From the NCBI GenBank assembly GCA_002309425.1, contig DBXD01000046.1, forward strand, positions 3,601 to 55,130: a stretch of 51,530 bases of DNA. The letters run 5' to 3'. Made by a program: the position numbers and the translations under genes. Under the pieces are notes generated by a model that saw only the letters and a program-made list of their open reading frames with translations, did not search any database and was not told the DNA's origin. The stretch comes from Cyanobacteria bacterium UBA1221 (GTDB lineage Bacteria > Cyanobacteriota > Vampirovibrionia > Gastranaerophilales > Gastranaerophilaceae). This document shows positions 7,763 through 15,347 of the stretch, piece by piece (positions within the stretch are counted from its first letter, which is position 1; the number at the start of each line of letters is the position of its first letter).

Positions 7763-8998
7763 ATGAGAAAATTTATGAAGAAAAGTTTATTTGTATTGGG
7801 CTTGTTTGTGTTGTTGTACGGCTGGATAATACAATGCAACGTGATGGCTGTCAATGAACCTGTTCAGTTGTACGATCAGGTATGGAAAATAGTTAATGAT
7901 AAATATGTTGACCAATCTAAAAACTCTCAGAATTGGGAGCAAAAATGGCGTAATCGCTATCGTAACGAAATCCGGACAGATGAGGATGCTTATGTCGCAA
8001 TAAGTACGATGTTGGCAAGTTTAAATGACCCCTATACAAAATTTTTAGACCCAAAAGAATTTGCAGAAGAATCAAATTCCATCAAGGGTTCTTTAAAAGG
8101 TATCGGTATACAGATAGGTATGAAAGACGGAAAACTTACCGTAATAGCACCTATTGAAGATACTCCGGCAGAAAAAGCAGGCCTTATGGCAGGTGACGAG
8201 ATTTTGGAAATAGACGGTAAAAGTACAAAAAGTATAACTGTTGATAAAGCGGCAGATCAGATAAGAGGGCCTGAAGGTACTCAGGTTACTTTGCTTATAA
8301 AAAGAGAAAATCAGGAGCCCAAATCTTATACAGTTACCCGAGCAAAGATAGAAATCAAATCTATTTCTCAAAAAATACCCGAATCAATTACACTTCCTAG
8401 TGAGATGTGTTATATAAGACTAAGCTCATTTATCAGCAGAAATGCTGCGGAAGAATTTCGTTCGATTTTGGAGAAGAATTATTACAAAAAAGGCTTTATA
8501 ATTGATTTAAGATCCAATCCGGGCGGACTTTTGAGTAACGCAATAGCAATATCCGATATGTTTCTTGACAGTGGTGATATAGTTTCTACGGTTGATAAAA
8601 GAAACTACAAAGACGTTGAGCATGCAACAAAAGGAATTGTAACAAGACGTCCCGTTGTAATATTGATAAACAAGGGTTCTGCATCTGCAAGTGAAATATT
8701 CTCGGGCGCTATGAAAGATAACGGCAGAGCTGTTCTTGTCGGTGAAAAGTCTTTCGGAAAAGGACTTGTTCAGGAAATAAACAAGCTGGCTAACGGTTCG
8801 GGCATGAATATTACTATTCAGAAATACTTAACTCCGAACGGTACAGATATTCATAAAAAAGGTATTTCTCCTGACGTTGAAGTTAAGATGACAGAAGAAG
8901 ACATAAAGAATAAAAATGATGTTCAGTTAAAGAAAGCAATAGAAGTATTAAAAGAACTTGAAAAAGGTTCAACTGTTGCAACATTTACAGTATATTGA
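7763..8998 (+). CDS. ctpA: C-terminal processing peptidase (S41 family)
   Basis: The 411-residue protein has an N-terminal signal/anchor (about residues 5-28) and an alpha-helical region. A PDZ domain lies at about residues 110-200 (GIGIQIGMKDGKLTVIAPIE then AGLMAGDEILEIDGKS). The S41 catalytic domain follows. The nucleophile lies in NKGSASASEIFSGAMKDNGRA (about residue 305-310) and the general base lysine in GEKSFGKGLVQ about 25 residues later. This is the Ser-Lys dyad of Tsp/CtpA proteases, which trim or degrade periplasmic proteins from their C-termini. A GGAGGAA ribosome-binding site lies rather far (about 11 bp) from the ATG. It is monocistronic, ending at a hairpin. Confidence 0.95.
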   Translation: MRKFMKKSLFVLGLFVLLYGWIIQCNVMAVNEPVQLYDQVWKIVNDKYVDQSKNSQNWEQKWRNRYRNEIRTDEDAYVAISTMLASLNDPYTKFLDPKEFAEESNSIKGSLKGIGIQIGMKDGKLTVIAPIEDTPAEKAGLMAGDEILEIDGKSTKSITVDKAADQIRGPEGTQVTLLIKRENQEPKSYTVTRAKIEIKSISQKIPESITLPSEMCYIRLSSFISRNAAEEFRSILEKNYYKKGFIIDLRSNPGGLLSNAIAISDMFLDSGDIVSTVDKRNYKDVEHATKGIVTRRPVVILINKGSASASEIFSGAMKDNGRAVLVGEKSFGKGLVQEINKLANGSGMNITIQKYLTPNGTDIHKKGISPDVEVKMTEEDIKNKNDVQLKKAIEVLKELEKGSTVATFTVY

Positions 8999-9037
8999 TG
9001 TTTAGATAATTTTATATAGCATTATAAAAATATTTAA

Positions 9038-9066
9038 GGGAGGTTCGTCTAATATTCGAGCCTCCC
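9038..9066. terminator. Hairpin terminator after ctpA
   Basis: A 10-bp stem (9038-9047 with 9057-9066, core GGGAGG/CCTCCC, one G-T pair) lies between ctpA and the convergent 9076-9612 gene. It is followed by AAATTATTTTT on the plus strand and an interrupted T-run on the minus strand, so it may serve both genes. Confidence 0.7.
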
Positions 9067-9075
9067 AAATTATTT

Positions 9076-9612
9076 TTACCAAAAATCAAACCAATTAAGA
9101 AATCTTTGCCATGGAGTTAAATTACGTTGCTGAGTTGTATTTGTCCATGTGAAGCCGTTAGCGCTTGTGGTATATGTTGAAGTTACTGGTGCGTATGGCA
9201 TTGTGGTTGTGTACATATATGGTTGTGAGTATGTGGTGGTGTAATAATACTGGCGAGGATACATATTATTTCCGTATGTATGTCTGATGTGCCGCCTGTG
9301 GGGTCTGTGAGTGTGGTTAATGCCGTAGCCTGCGTGAGCTCCGGGCATTACATTTGTCGGAGGCGGCAGCATACCGGGTTGAGTGTGTATTGTTGTCGGA
9401 ATGGGATTGAGGTGAGTATTTCCCGAAATTGAACCTGAATTGACGGTATGGATTCCCCCTGTATGGGAAAAATTCCCCTGATGAGAATATGTGCCGCTGT
9501 TGTTAAACCCCGAATGTATTGTGTGTACGGTCTGATATGTTGCTCCATATGAGTAGCTGCTGAACATAGTCCAAAATATGATAGCTGATAATAAAATCAA
9601 ATTTTGCTTCAT
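9076..9612 (-). CDS. Secreted His/Tyr/Thr/Gly-rich hypothetical protein
   Basis: This 178-residue protein has a good AAGGAG ribosome-binding site and a clear signal peptide (KQNLILLSAIIFWTMFSSYSYG). The mature part is low complexity: many His-Thr, Asn-Gly and Tyr-Thr-Thr runs, with a central basic HRPHRRHIRHTYG stretch and a MYPRQYYYTTTYSQPYMYTTT segment. It ends in the aromatic segment WTNTTQQRNLTPWQRFLNWFDFW. The histidines could bind metal, or the protein could be a surface or envelope component. I do not recognise a family. Confidence 0.6.
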   Translation of the reverse strand: MKQNLILLSAIIFWTMFSSYSYGATYQTVHTIHSGFNNSGTYSHQGNFSHTGGIHTVNSGSISGNTHLNPIPTTIHTQPGMLPPPTNVMPGAHAGYGINHTHRPHRRHIRHTYGNNMYPRQYYYTTTYSQPYMYTTTMPYAPVTSTYTTSANGFTWTNTTQQRNLTPWQRFLNWFDFW

Positions 9613-9774
9613 AATAATATATCTCCTTAAATTAATACTACCACTGTAATAAAAATTTTGTCAATTCCCCGAAATATATTAAGAATTATTAAACATGCAA
9701 AACCCCGGAAAATTGCTAATAACAGGAAATTCTGTATAAAAAATAAAAAAAAGAAAAATTTTTCAAATAAAAGT

Positions 9775-9811
9775 TTGACATTTAAAATTTATTCTGCTAC
9801 AATTGTAGCAG
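9775..9811 (+). promoter_or_regulatory. Consensus promoter with overlapping palindromic operator
   Basis: TTGACA (9775-9780), a 17-bp spacer and TACAAT (9798-9803) form a near-perfect sigma70-type promoter. A perfect 18-bp palindrome, CTGCTACAATTGTAGCAG (9794-9811), covers the -10 and the predicted start. Its core TACAATTGTA fits the TACAnnTGTA pattern bound by BlaI/MecI/CopY-family repressors, but no such regulator is encoded in this window. Operator function is inferred from position and symmetry. Confidence 0.6.
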
Positions 9812-9912
9812 TTGTTATGATAAACTTTTGTTATAAGGTATATATATTTAAACTCCTAAATGTTTTAGATTAAACCATCCATCGGCTCCTGCAAGGGAGC
9901 CTTTATTTTTCT
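9810..9912 (+). ncRNA. Candidate small RNA or tiny-peptide transcript
   Basis: The promoter at 9775-9803 predicts a start near 9810. A hairpin terminator (9884-9901 plus T-rich tail) ends the transcript near 9910, giving about 100 nt. The only reading frame inside runs from an ATG at 9817 to a TAA ending at 9873 and would encode 18 residues (MINFCYKVYIFKLLNVLD), with no ribosome-binding site. It could be a regulatory RNA or a very small peptide mRNA. The rest of the 9613-9949 gap is extremely AT-rich and holds no convincing gene. Confidence 0.45.
9884..9912 (+). terminator. Hairpin terminator of the small transcript
   Basis: The stem GGCTCC/GGAGCC (9884-9889 with 9896-9901) with a 6-nt loop is followed by TTTATTTTTCT. 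It ends whatever starts at the 9775 promoter and precedes the promoter of the 9950 gene. Confidence 0.7.
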
Positions 9913-9915
9913 CTG

Positions 9916-9943
9916 TTGAGAGTTTCTCTTTTATTGATATAAT
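9916..9943 (+). promoter_or_regulatory. Promoter giving a predicted leaderless mRNA
   Basis: TTGAGA (9916-9921), a 16-bp spacer and TATAAT (9938-9943) precede the 9950 gene. The ATG begins 7 nt after the -10, exactly where transcription would start, and no ribosome-binding site is present. Confidence 0.6.
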
Positions 9944-9949
9944 TGTGGT

Positions 9950-10633
9950 ATGAGTATTGAAGAAAATGTCTTTACAAAATATATTCCGGATTTTGATAAA
10001 CTGAGTGCGTACGGATTTAAGCGTTCGGGGAAAAAATATGCATACGAAGAATATTTTATGGATAACCAGTTTAAATCGGTAGTTGAAGTCAGCAGTGCCG
10101 GGCTAATTAGCGGCAAGGTGATTGATACGGAAAGCGGCGAAGAATATGTTCCGTTAAAATTAAATTCTCAGGAGGGTTCGTTCGTCGGTGAAGTCAGAAC
10201 GGAATATGAGAACATTCTGATAAAGATCAGAGATTGTTGTTTTATGAAACAATACTTTGTTCTGCCGCAGTCAAACAGGATTACAAGGTTAATTGCGGAT
10301 AAATACGGTGATATGCCGGAATTTTTGTGGGAAAAGTATGACGATTCCGGTATTTTCAGAAATCCTGCCTCAAATAAGTGGTATGCCGCAATACTTGATG
10401 TTGACAGGAGCCGTTTGCTGCCCGATAAAAAAGGATTTACGGAGGTTATAAATTTAAAACTTGAAGTAGAGCATGTTCAGCAAATCATTAAAGAACCGAA
10501 TTTTTATCCTGCGTACCATATGAATAAAAAATATTGGATATCGATAATCCTTGATGATAGTGTTGCGGATAATGTGATTATGAAGCTTGTAGAAGAAAGT
10601 CACGGATTGTGCGGTAAATCCCATAAAAAGTAA
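9950..10633 (+). CDS. MmcQ/YjbR family protein
   Basis: The 227-residue protein has the MmcQ/YjbR signature in its second half: KYGDMPEFLWEKYDDSGIFRNPASNKWYAAILDVD, then LKLEVEHVQQIIKEPNFYPAYHMNKKYWISIILDD (given as overlapping elements). The first 110 residues form an extra N-terminal domain seen in two-domain members of this family. YjbR has a CyaY-like fold and is called DNA-binding in some annotations; the biological role is unclear. The gene lacks a ribosome-binding site, and its promoter places +1 at the ATG, so the mRNA may be leaderless. Confidence 0.8.
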   Translation: MSIEENVFTKYIPDFDKLSAYGFKRSGKKYAYEEYFMDNQFKSVVEVSSAGLISGKVIDTESGEEYVPLKLNSQEGSFVGEVRTEYENILIKIRDCCFMKQYFVLPQSNRITRLIADKYGDMPEFLWEKYDDSGIFRNPASNKWYAAILDVDRSRLLPDKKGFTEVINLKLEVEHVQQIIKEPNFYPAYHMNKKYWISIILDDSVADNVIMKLVEESHGLCGKSHKK

Positions 10634-10699
10634 CAAATTTTAAAATTTGATGCTTTTATTGTTGTTATGCTCTATGTTGTGTGTTACCATAACCTTGTT

Positions 10700-11332
10700 A
10701 TGGAAGAGAGGAAATATACACCGGCAGAAGAATTTGCAAATGCTTTTTCGCATTCAATAGGGGCATTATTGTCTATATATGCCATTGTAATGCTTGCCGT
10801 AAGCTCTCATAACCCGGTGGAGGTAGCTTCAACCGCAATTTTTGGCGCAACGCTGTTTATTTTGTTTCAGTCGTCTGCATTGTACCATGCAATGGTTAAT
10901 CCTACTGCCAAACTGGTATTTCAAAAAATAGACCACAGTGCAATATTTATGCTGATAGCAGGAACGTATACTCCGATATTACTTCTTGTTGTGCCGTTTC
11001 CCTTGTCGGTTGCTTTGCTTGCGATGACATGGTATCTGGCAATAACGGGAATTATTTATTCGTGCCTGACCCTCAAATTTAAGTATTTATCGACCGGCTT
11101 ATACCTTGTAATGGGTTGGCTGTCCCTGTTTTTAGCTTATTCAATATGGAATAATGCAAGCCACTTTGCATTATGGTTGTTGCTTTTAGGCGGCGGGTTG
11201 TATTCCGTTGGTTGTGTATTTTATTTGCTCAAAAAGAAATTTATGCACAGTATCTGGCATCTGTTTGTGATAGCAGGTGCAACGGCTCATTATTTCTCTA
11301 TTATAGAGATACTGAAATCAGTCGGGAAATAA
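10700..11332 (+). CDS. Hemolysin III / PAQR-family membrane protein
   Basis: The product is an integral membrane protein with about seven hydrophobic segments. The YqfA/hemolysin III motifs are present: EEFANAFSHSIGALLS, FQSSALYHAM, KIDHSAIFMLIAGTYTPI and, near the C-terminus, IWHLFVIAGATAHYFSI. The conserved Ser/His/Asp residues are those of the PAQR superfamily metal site (alkaline-ceramidase-like fold). I prefer the ATG at 10700 (MEERKYTPAEE, 210 residues) because family members begin like this; an in-frame ATG at 10667 would add 11 residues. Neither start has a good ribosome-binding site. The name hemolysin is historical and does not imply toxicity. Confidence 0.88.
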   Translation: MEERKYTPAEEFANAFSHSIGALLSIYAIVMLAVSSHNPVEVASTAIFGATLFILFQSSALYHAMVNPTAKLVFQKIDHSAIFMLIAGTYTPILLLVVPFPLSVALLAMTWYLAITGIIYSCLTLKFKYLSTGLYLVMGWLSLFLAYSIWNNASHFALWLLLLGGGLYSVGCVFYLLKKKFMHSIWHLFVIAGATAHYFSIIEILKSVGK

Positions 11333-11704
11333 TTATACTTGAGGGGTATCTTCTGCTGAGAGTTGTACTTTTCCGGCTTCCGGATTCATTGCCTCGATTA
11401 TAATTTTATTTGTTCCGTCAATAATGCAATCTTGTCCGTTCATAACAAGCGTTCCGGTCTGACCTAACCTGAAAATAACGGGATTTTCTTCCGAAACATC
11501 TGTTCCCGCAACTTCTTTTCCGTTAGTTATAAATTTTACATCTTTTGCTTCAAAAACCGTGTCATTTATTTTTACAAAATTAAATCCGCTTATCAGTCCG
11601 GGCCCCAGAACATTTTTCAGAACTACGCTGGCACCGTTTTCAAGCCTTTTTAAAGACCCTTTCTGGTAAATTCTTCTGATTAAAAATTCCGGAACAATGA
11701 CCAT
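11333..11704 (-). CDS. Conserved hypothetical small protein
   Basis: This 123-residue soluble protein begins VPEFLIRRIYQKGSLKRLENG and continues with beta-rich segments (ASVVLKNVLGPGLISGF, DTVFEAKDVKFITNG, VIFRLGQTGTLVMNG). It has no signal peptide, membrane segment or cysteine cluster. I have a vague recollection of the VPxxLxxxIYxKGSL opening from uncharacterised bacterial and archaeal proteins, but cannot name a function. Its gene starts 13 bp after the end of the GH35 gene and is probably co-transcribed with it. Confidence 0.55.
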   Translation of the reverse strand: MVIVPEFLIRRIYQKGSLKRLENGASVVLKNVLGPGLISGFNFVKINDTVFEAKDVKFITNGKEVAGTDVSEENPVIFRLGQTGTLVMNGQDCIIDGTNKIIIEAMNPEAGKVQLSAEDTPQV

Positions 11705-11717
11705 TATATAACCTCTT

Positions 11718-14135
11718 TTACTTAAATAACTGGTACATCTTCTGTGTACCTATCTTTATTATAACATTTTTCATTTCCGATTTAAAGCCCCATGGCGATT
11801 TTATATTGCGTTCTTTTTCCCAGACAATGATGTCCAGCGTATTGTGCGGTTTTAAAAATTCGTTTATAAGGTAAAATTTATCCTGAACGTGAGTCCTTTT
11901 AATATATCTTCCAATCTTAATTCCGTTTAGGAAGATTGTTGCACGGCGGCAGCGGAAATTTTCAAAAGACAGGTATTTAGCAAAAAATATATTGTCTTTT
12001 ATATCTGCATCAAATTCTACGGATATTTTTGTTAAATAGGGATTGTCGCTTTCTCGTTTATAATTGTATTCCGGTGACAATTTCTCTCTGACAAAAAACT
12101 CAACCGGAATTTTTGGGGCCGTTTCAAAAAATACCAAACCTCTGGGGTTGTTTGTGTCGCCCGAAAATCCCTTGTCAAACCCGAGGTTTTGAACAAGAAT
12201 TGTTAGATTATTAATTCTTTTGGTTAATATGGTTTTGTTAAGCGGAATTGATATTGTTTCGGGTATATCCTGAAGCTTTTCTATTTTGTAACTGTTACGG
12301 TTTAATACTTCTTTCCCGTTTATGTACACCGCAAACAGATGCCTTGCACTGAGAGTAATTTCTGTCAGATTATCCGGAAGCTCCGCTTTATACCAGACAA
12401 ATTCATCATATAAGCCGCAGGATAAGGAATCTGTTTTTTCGCCTAATTTAGTCCATTTTGAATAATCGTAATCAGAATCTATTTCAGGCGAACAAAACTC
12501 AACACTTTTTATTTTGGCAATTTCACAACCCGGCTGTTTCGAAAAAGCATCTGTTATACATGATTTTTTGGAAAATTTATGTTTCAAATCATAATAGGCA
12601 ATTTCCGTATTTTTATCGATGGCGGCTGCACCGTTAGGTAAAACATAATCAGCGTTAAATATCATCTTATCTTTTAGATACCAGCTTTTGTCGGCAAGTT
12701 TTTTTGTTAAGAATACAAACTGTGTTTTTTTGTCGTTGTTTTTATACGTCAGATTATCAAAATCCTTCTTTTTACCGGATATGATTTCCCCGCTTTTCAG
12801 GTGCAAATTTGCGTATTCGTCTGCAATTAAAAATACGGTTTCTTCCTCTTCATTTTTAAGTCTTGCAAAAATTTCCATATCGGAAAATTCAATTTCACAT
12901 CCTTTTAGTTTTAAATTCACAGGGCAGATTTTCATATCATAAGGTTTTATGCTGACAACTTTTCCGTCAGGAAGTTCAATATTTTTTCTTTCGGGATTCA
13001 TATTGCGAATAAATAGCCAGTCACAGTCATTGTTCAAGTCGTGTCTTAATTTTGTATAAATATTTTCCTGATAAAAATCAAAATCTTTGGGTTCGGTACA
13101 TGTAAAATCAAAAGAATCCAGAAAGTAATTCAATTCTTTTGCCTTATAAAAGTTACTCTGGGGAATACCAAATTCGTCAATCGGGGCGCAAAACTCGTAA
13201 CTCGTATAAACTTCATCACAGGCCAAATCACCCCAGTTAGTTCCGCCGACTGTCATATAATGATTAAACAAAGTAACACCTTGAGATAATGCTGTTTTTG
13301 TCATTATATTTATATGTTCATCTCCAAGCGCCTCTCTCATATGCTTATATCCCGACCCGTCCCACTTATCAAACCAGCCGGATTGCATTTCTGCAATAAA
13401 CGGCGGAGAATTTTCTTTGGAGGAGCGGAAAATATCTTCAACATTATCTAAAGAGTCAAAACAAAAATTATCCTGTTTCCAATTCTGATTAGGGTTTATA
13501 TATGGGTATAAGTCAAGCGCATAAATATCTACACAGTCGGCCCACAAACCTGAGAAGTATGCATCGTTATGAAAAATAGGGCATTTTATCCCCCTTTCAC
13601 GTGCCATTTTATATAGCGCCCTCATGTAATCTTCTTCCATGGTATCAGTTGCGTATTCATTTTCTATTTGGAAAAGAATTACATTATCAAATTCGTTTAT
13701 GATAGGAATAATTTGGTCATACCATTCTGCAATGTAGTGCATATATTTTTCGGAATACTTATATTCTGTTCCGATGCGATTTCTTGGAATTACATCTTCC
13801 ATCCTCAGTAGCCAAAACGGTAATCCGCCGGCATTTAATTCCCCGTTTATAAACGGTCCGGGACGTGCAATTATAAATAATCCCGTATCTTTTGCCGCCT
13901 GAAGAACTTTTCTGACATCTTTTACCCCGGAAAAATCGTACTCTCCCTGTTCCGGACTGTGATAATTCCAGTTAAAATAAATATCTACGCAGTTGTATCC
14001 GCCGGCTTTCATTTTATTGAAGCGGTCACGGGCCATTTCTTCTCCGGGTGTCCGGAAATAGTGAAAAGCTCCGCTTTTTATAAAAACTCTCTTTCCGTCA
14101 ATAATCAGCGAATATTTGTCAAAAGTTACTTCCAT
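11718..14135 (-). CDS. Glycoside hydrolase family 35 beta-galactosidase
   Basis: The ATG at 14135 is chosen because a promoter (14142-14169) puts +1 exactly there; an upstream TTG would add 8 residues lying inside the promoter. The product, about 805 residues, has a GH35 TIM barrel in its first 330 residues: IKSGAFHYFRTPGEEMARDRF, YFNWNYHSPEQGEYDF and RPGPFINGELNAGGLPFWL. The acid/base Glu is in FQIENEY and the probable nucleophile Glu in PFIAEMQSGWFDKW. Beta-sandwich domains fill the C-terminal half. There is no signal peptide, so it should act in the cytoplasm on imported galactosides. A small hypothetical gene follows in the same operon. Confidence 0.9.
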   Translation of the reverse strand: MEVTFDKYSLIIDGKRVFIKSGAFHYFRTPGEEMARDRFNKMKAGGYNCVDIYFNWNYHSPEQGEYDFSGVKDVRKVLQAAKDTGLFIIARPGPFINGELNAGGLPFWLLRMEDVIPRNRIGTEYKYSEKYMHYIAEWYDQIIPIINEFDNVILFQIENEYATDTMEEDYMRALYKMARERGIKCPIFHNDAYFSGLWADCVDIYALDLYPYINPNQNWKQDNFCFDSLDNVEDIFRSSKENSPPFIAEMQSGWFDKWDGSGYKHMREALGDEHINIMTKTALSQGVTLFNHYMTVGGTNWGDLACDEVYTSYEFCAPIDEFGIPQSNFYKAKELNYFLDSFDFTCTEPKDFDFYQENIYTKLRHDLNNDCDWLFIRNMNPERKNIELPDGKVVSIKPYDMKICPVNLKLKGCEIEFSDMEIFARLKNEEEETVFLIADEYANLHLKSGEIISGKKKDFDNLTYKNNDKKTQFVFLTKKLADKSWYLKDKMIFNADYVLPNGAAAIDKNTEIAYYDLKHKFSKKSCITDAFSKQPGCEIAKIKSVEFCSPEIDSDYDYSKWTKLGEKTDSLSCGLYDEFVWYKAELPDNLTEITLSARHLFAVYINGKEVLNRNSYKIEKLQDIPETISIPLNKTILTKRINNLTILVQNLGFDKGFSGDTNNPRGLVFFETAPKIPVEFFVREKLSPEYNYKRESDNPYLTKISVEFDADIKDNIFFAKYLSFENFRCRRATIFLNGIKIGRYIKRTHVQDKFYLINEFLKPHNTLDIIVWEKERNIKSPWGFKSEMKNVIIKIGTQKMYQLFK

Positions 14136-14141
14136 AAGATT

Positions 14142-14169
14142 ATTGTAACAATATTTCAAATTCGGTCAA
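14142..14169 (-). promoter_or_regulatory. Promoter of the GH35 gene (predicted leaderless)
   Basis: On the minus strand, TTGACC (14169-14164), a 16-bp spacer and TACAAT (14147-14142) are followed by 6 nt and then ATG at 14135. The predicted +1 coincides with the ATG and there is no ribosome-binding site. Confidence 0.6.
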
Positions 14170-14190
14170 ATTGTAAATCGGAGTATAAAA

Positions 14191-15120
14191 TTATTCAGAC
14201 GTTTCCGTGTTGCAGGTTTTATTACATGAAAACTGACAGTTCTTTTTGTAGCACATTGGCTCGGAATGAATTGAAATAGAGCAATTTATGTATATATTGC
14301 GAATTTGATTTTCTATTTCATCACAAATTTTGTGACACTCACAAATGGTTGTTTCCTCAGGGAATTGCAAGACTAAATCAATATCCTCAGAAGGTCCGAC
14401 GTGTCTGGCCTTAATGCCGTTTTTCTTTAGTTTGGCAGAAGGGGAATAATTTTTTATTATTTTTTTTATTTTTTCAATATCCGACTTGGGTAAAGAATGA
14501 TCAAGCAGGTTCATCCAGGCTCTTTTTGATATATTATAACCCGTTCTGTATATTATAACAGCAACGAGCATTGCGATTATAGGGTCCAAGACTGTATGTC
14601 CGGTATATTTTATTAACACTAAACCTATCAGGACACCCAATGAAGAATATACGTCTGTTCTCAGATGTTCCCCGTCAGCATACAAAGATATGGAATTTGT
14701 GTCTTTTGCAACTTTTATAAGCAGCGAACTGACAATAAAATTCATAACAACTGCCGTGAACATTACAATAATGCCAAGGGTGCTCTCAAACTCTGCGTGT
14801 GCTCCGAGGATTATTTTTGTTATGGATTGGTAAATTATATAAATAGCCGCAAAAATTATAAGCAAACCCTCAATAAAGCCTGCCATATCCTCATATTTCC
14901 CGTGGCCGTACGGGTGGTCATTATCTGCCGGCTTTGATGATTTTATTACCGAGAAAAAAGTTAGTACCGATGCAAATAAGTCGCTGAGCGAATGAATTGC
15001 TTCCGATATTATACTTAAACTTCCCGAAATAACCCCTGCCGCTATTTTTAAAAATGTCAGCAGTATATTTGAAAATATTGATAAGCCTGCAACCAGATTT
15101 TTCTTTTTGTTTACTTCCAT
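14191..15120 (-). CDS. Cation diffusion facilitator (CDF) metal transporter
   Basis: I place the start at the ATG at 15120 (MEVNKKKNLVAGLS, 309 residues). The promoter's +1 falls within 1-2 nt of it, and an upstream GTG would overlap the promoter. CDF exporters move Zn, Fe, Mn or Co out of the cytoplasm by proton antiport. Six membrane segments are apparent. The metal site in TM2 reads SEAIHSLSDLFAS and that in TM5 ADGEHLRTDVYSSLG, with NDHPYGHGKYE in the first loop. A cytoplasmic domain follows from about residue 210. The chain ends in an unusual Cys-rich tail (MCYKKNCQFSCNKTCNTE) that may add a metal-binding or sensing site. Confidence 0.92.
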   Translation of the reverse strand: MEVNKKKNLVAGLSIFSNILLTFLKIAAGVISGSLSIISEAIHSLSDLFASVLTFFSVIKSSKPADNDHPYGHGKYEDMAGFIEGLLIIFAAIYIIYQSITKIILGAHAEFESTLGIIVMFTAVVMNFIVSSLLIKVAKDTNSISLYADGEHLRTDVYSSLGVLIGLVLIKYTGHTVLDPIIAMLVAVIIYRTGYNISKRAWMNLLDHSLPKSDIEKIKKIIKNYSPSAKLKKNGIKARHVGPSEDIDLVLQFPEETTICECHKICDEIENQIRNIYINCSISIHSEPMCYKKNCQFSCNKTCNTETSE

Positions 15121-15128
15121 AATTCTGT

Positions 15129-15157
15129 ATTTTAACACAATAAAGCCAAACTCTCAA
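15129..15157 (-). promoter_or_regulatory. Promoter of the CDF gene (predicted leaderless or near-leaderless)
   Basis: On the minus strand, TTGAGA (15157-15152), a 17-bp spacer and TAAAAT (15134-15129) are followed by 8 nt and the ATG at 15120. No ribosome-binding site is visible. Confidence 0.55.
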
Positions 15158-15347
15158 GTGAAAGGAAATAATAAATTTCGTTGCAGAGTTTTGTAAAGAA
15201 TTGTTACATTTTTGGTAATGAAAAGGCAATTTTGTCGGCAAAAATTACTTATAATATATATAAAGTATATAAAAAGTAGATAATACTGAGAGAGAACAAG
15301 AGCAAAATTACCCCAAAAGTATGTTTTCTGATTGACGAGGAGAGCAC

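Noticed and set aside
9658..9873. 71-codon plus-strand frame in the 9613-9949 gap
   Set aside because: Lys/Asn/Phe-rich translation of very AT-rich DNA with no ribosome-binding site, and it runs through the promoter and palindrome at 9775-9811. Only the last 18 codons are inside the predicted transcript.
11718..14159. Upstream TTG start for the GH35 gene at 14159
   Set aside because: The extra codons lie inside the -10/-35 region of a good promoter whose +1 falls on the ATG at 14135.
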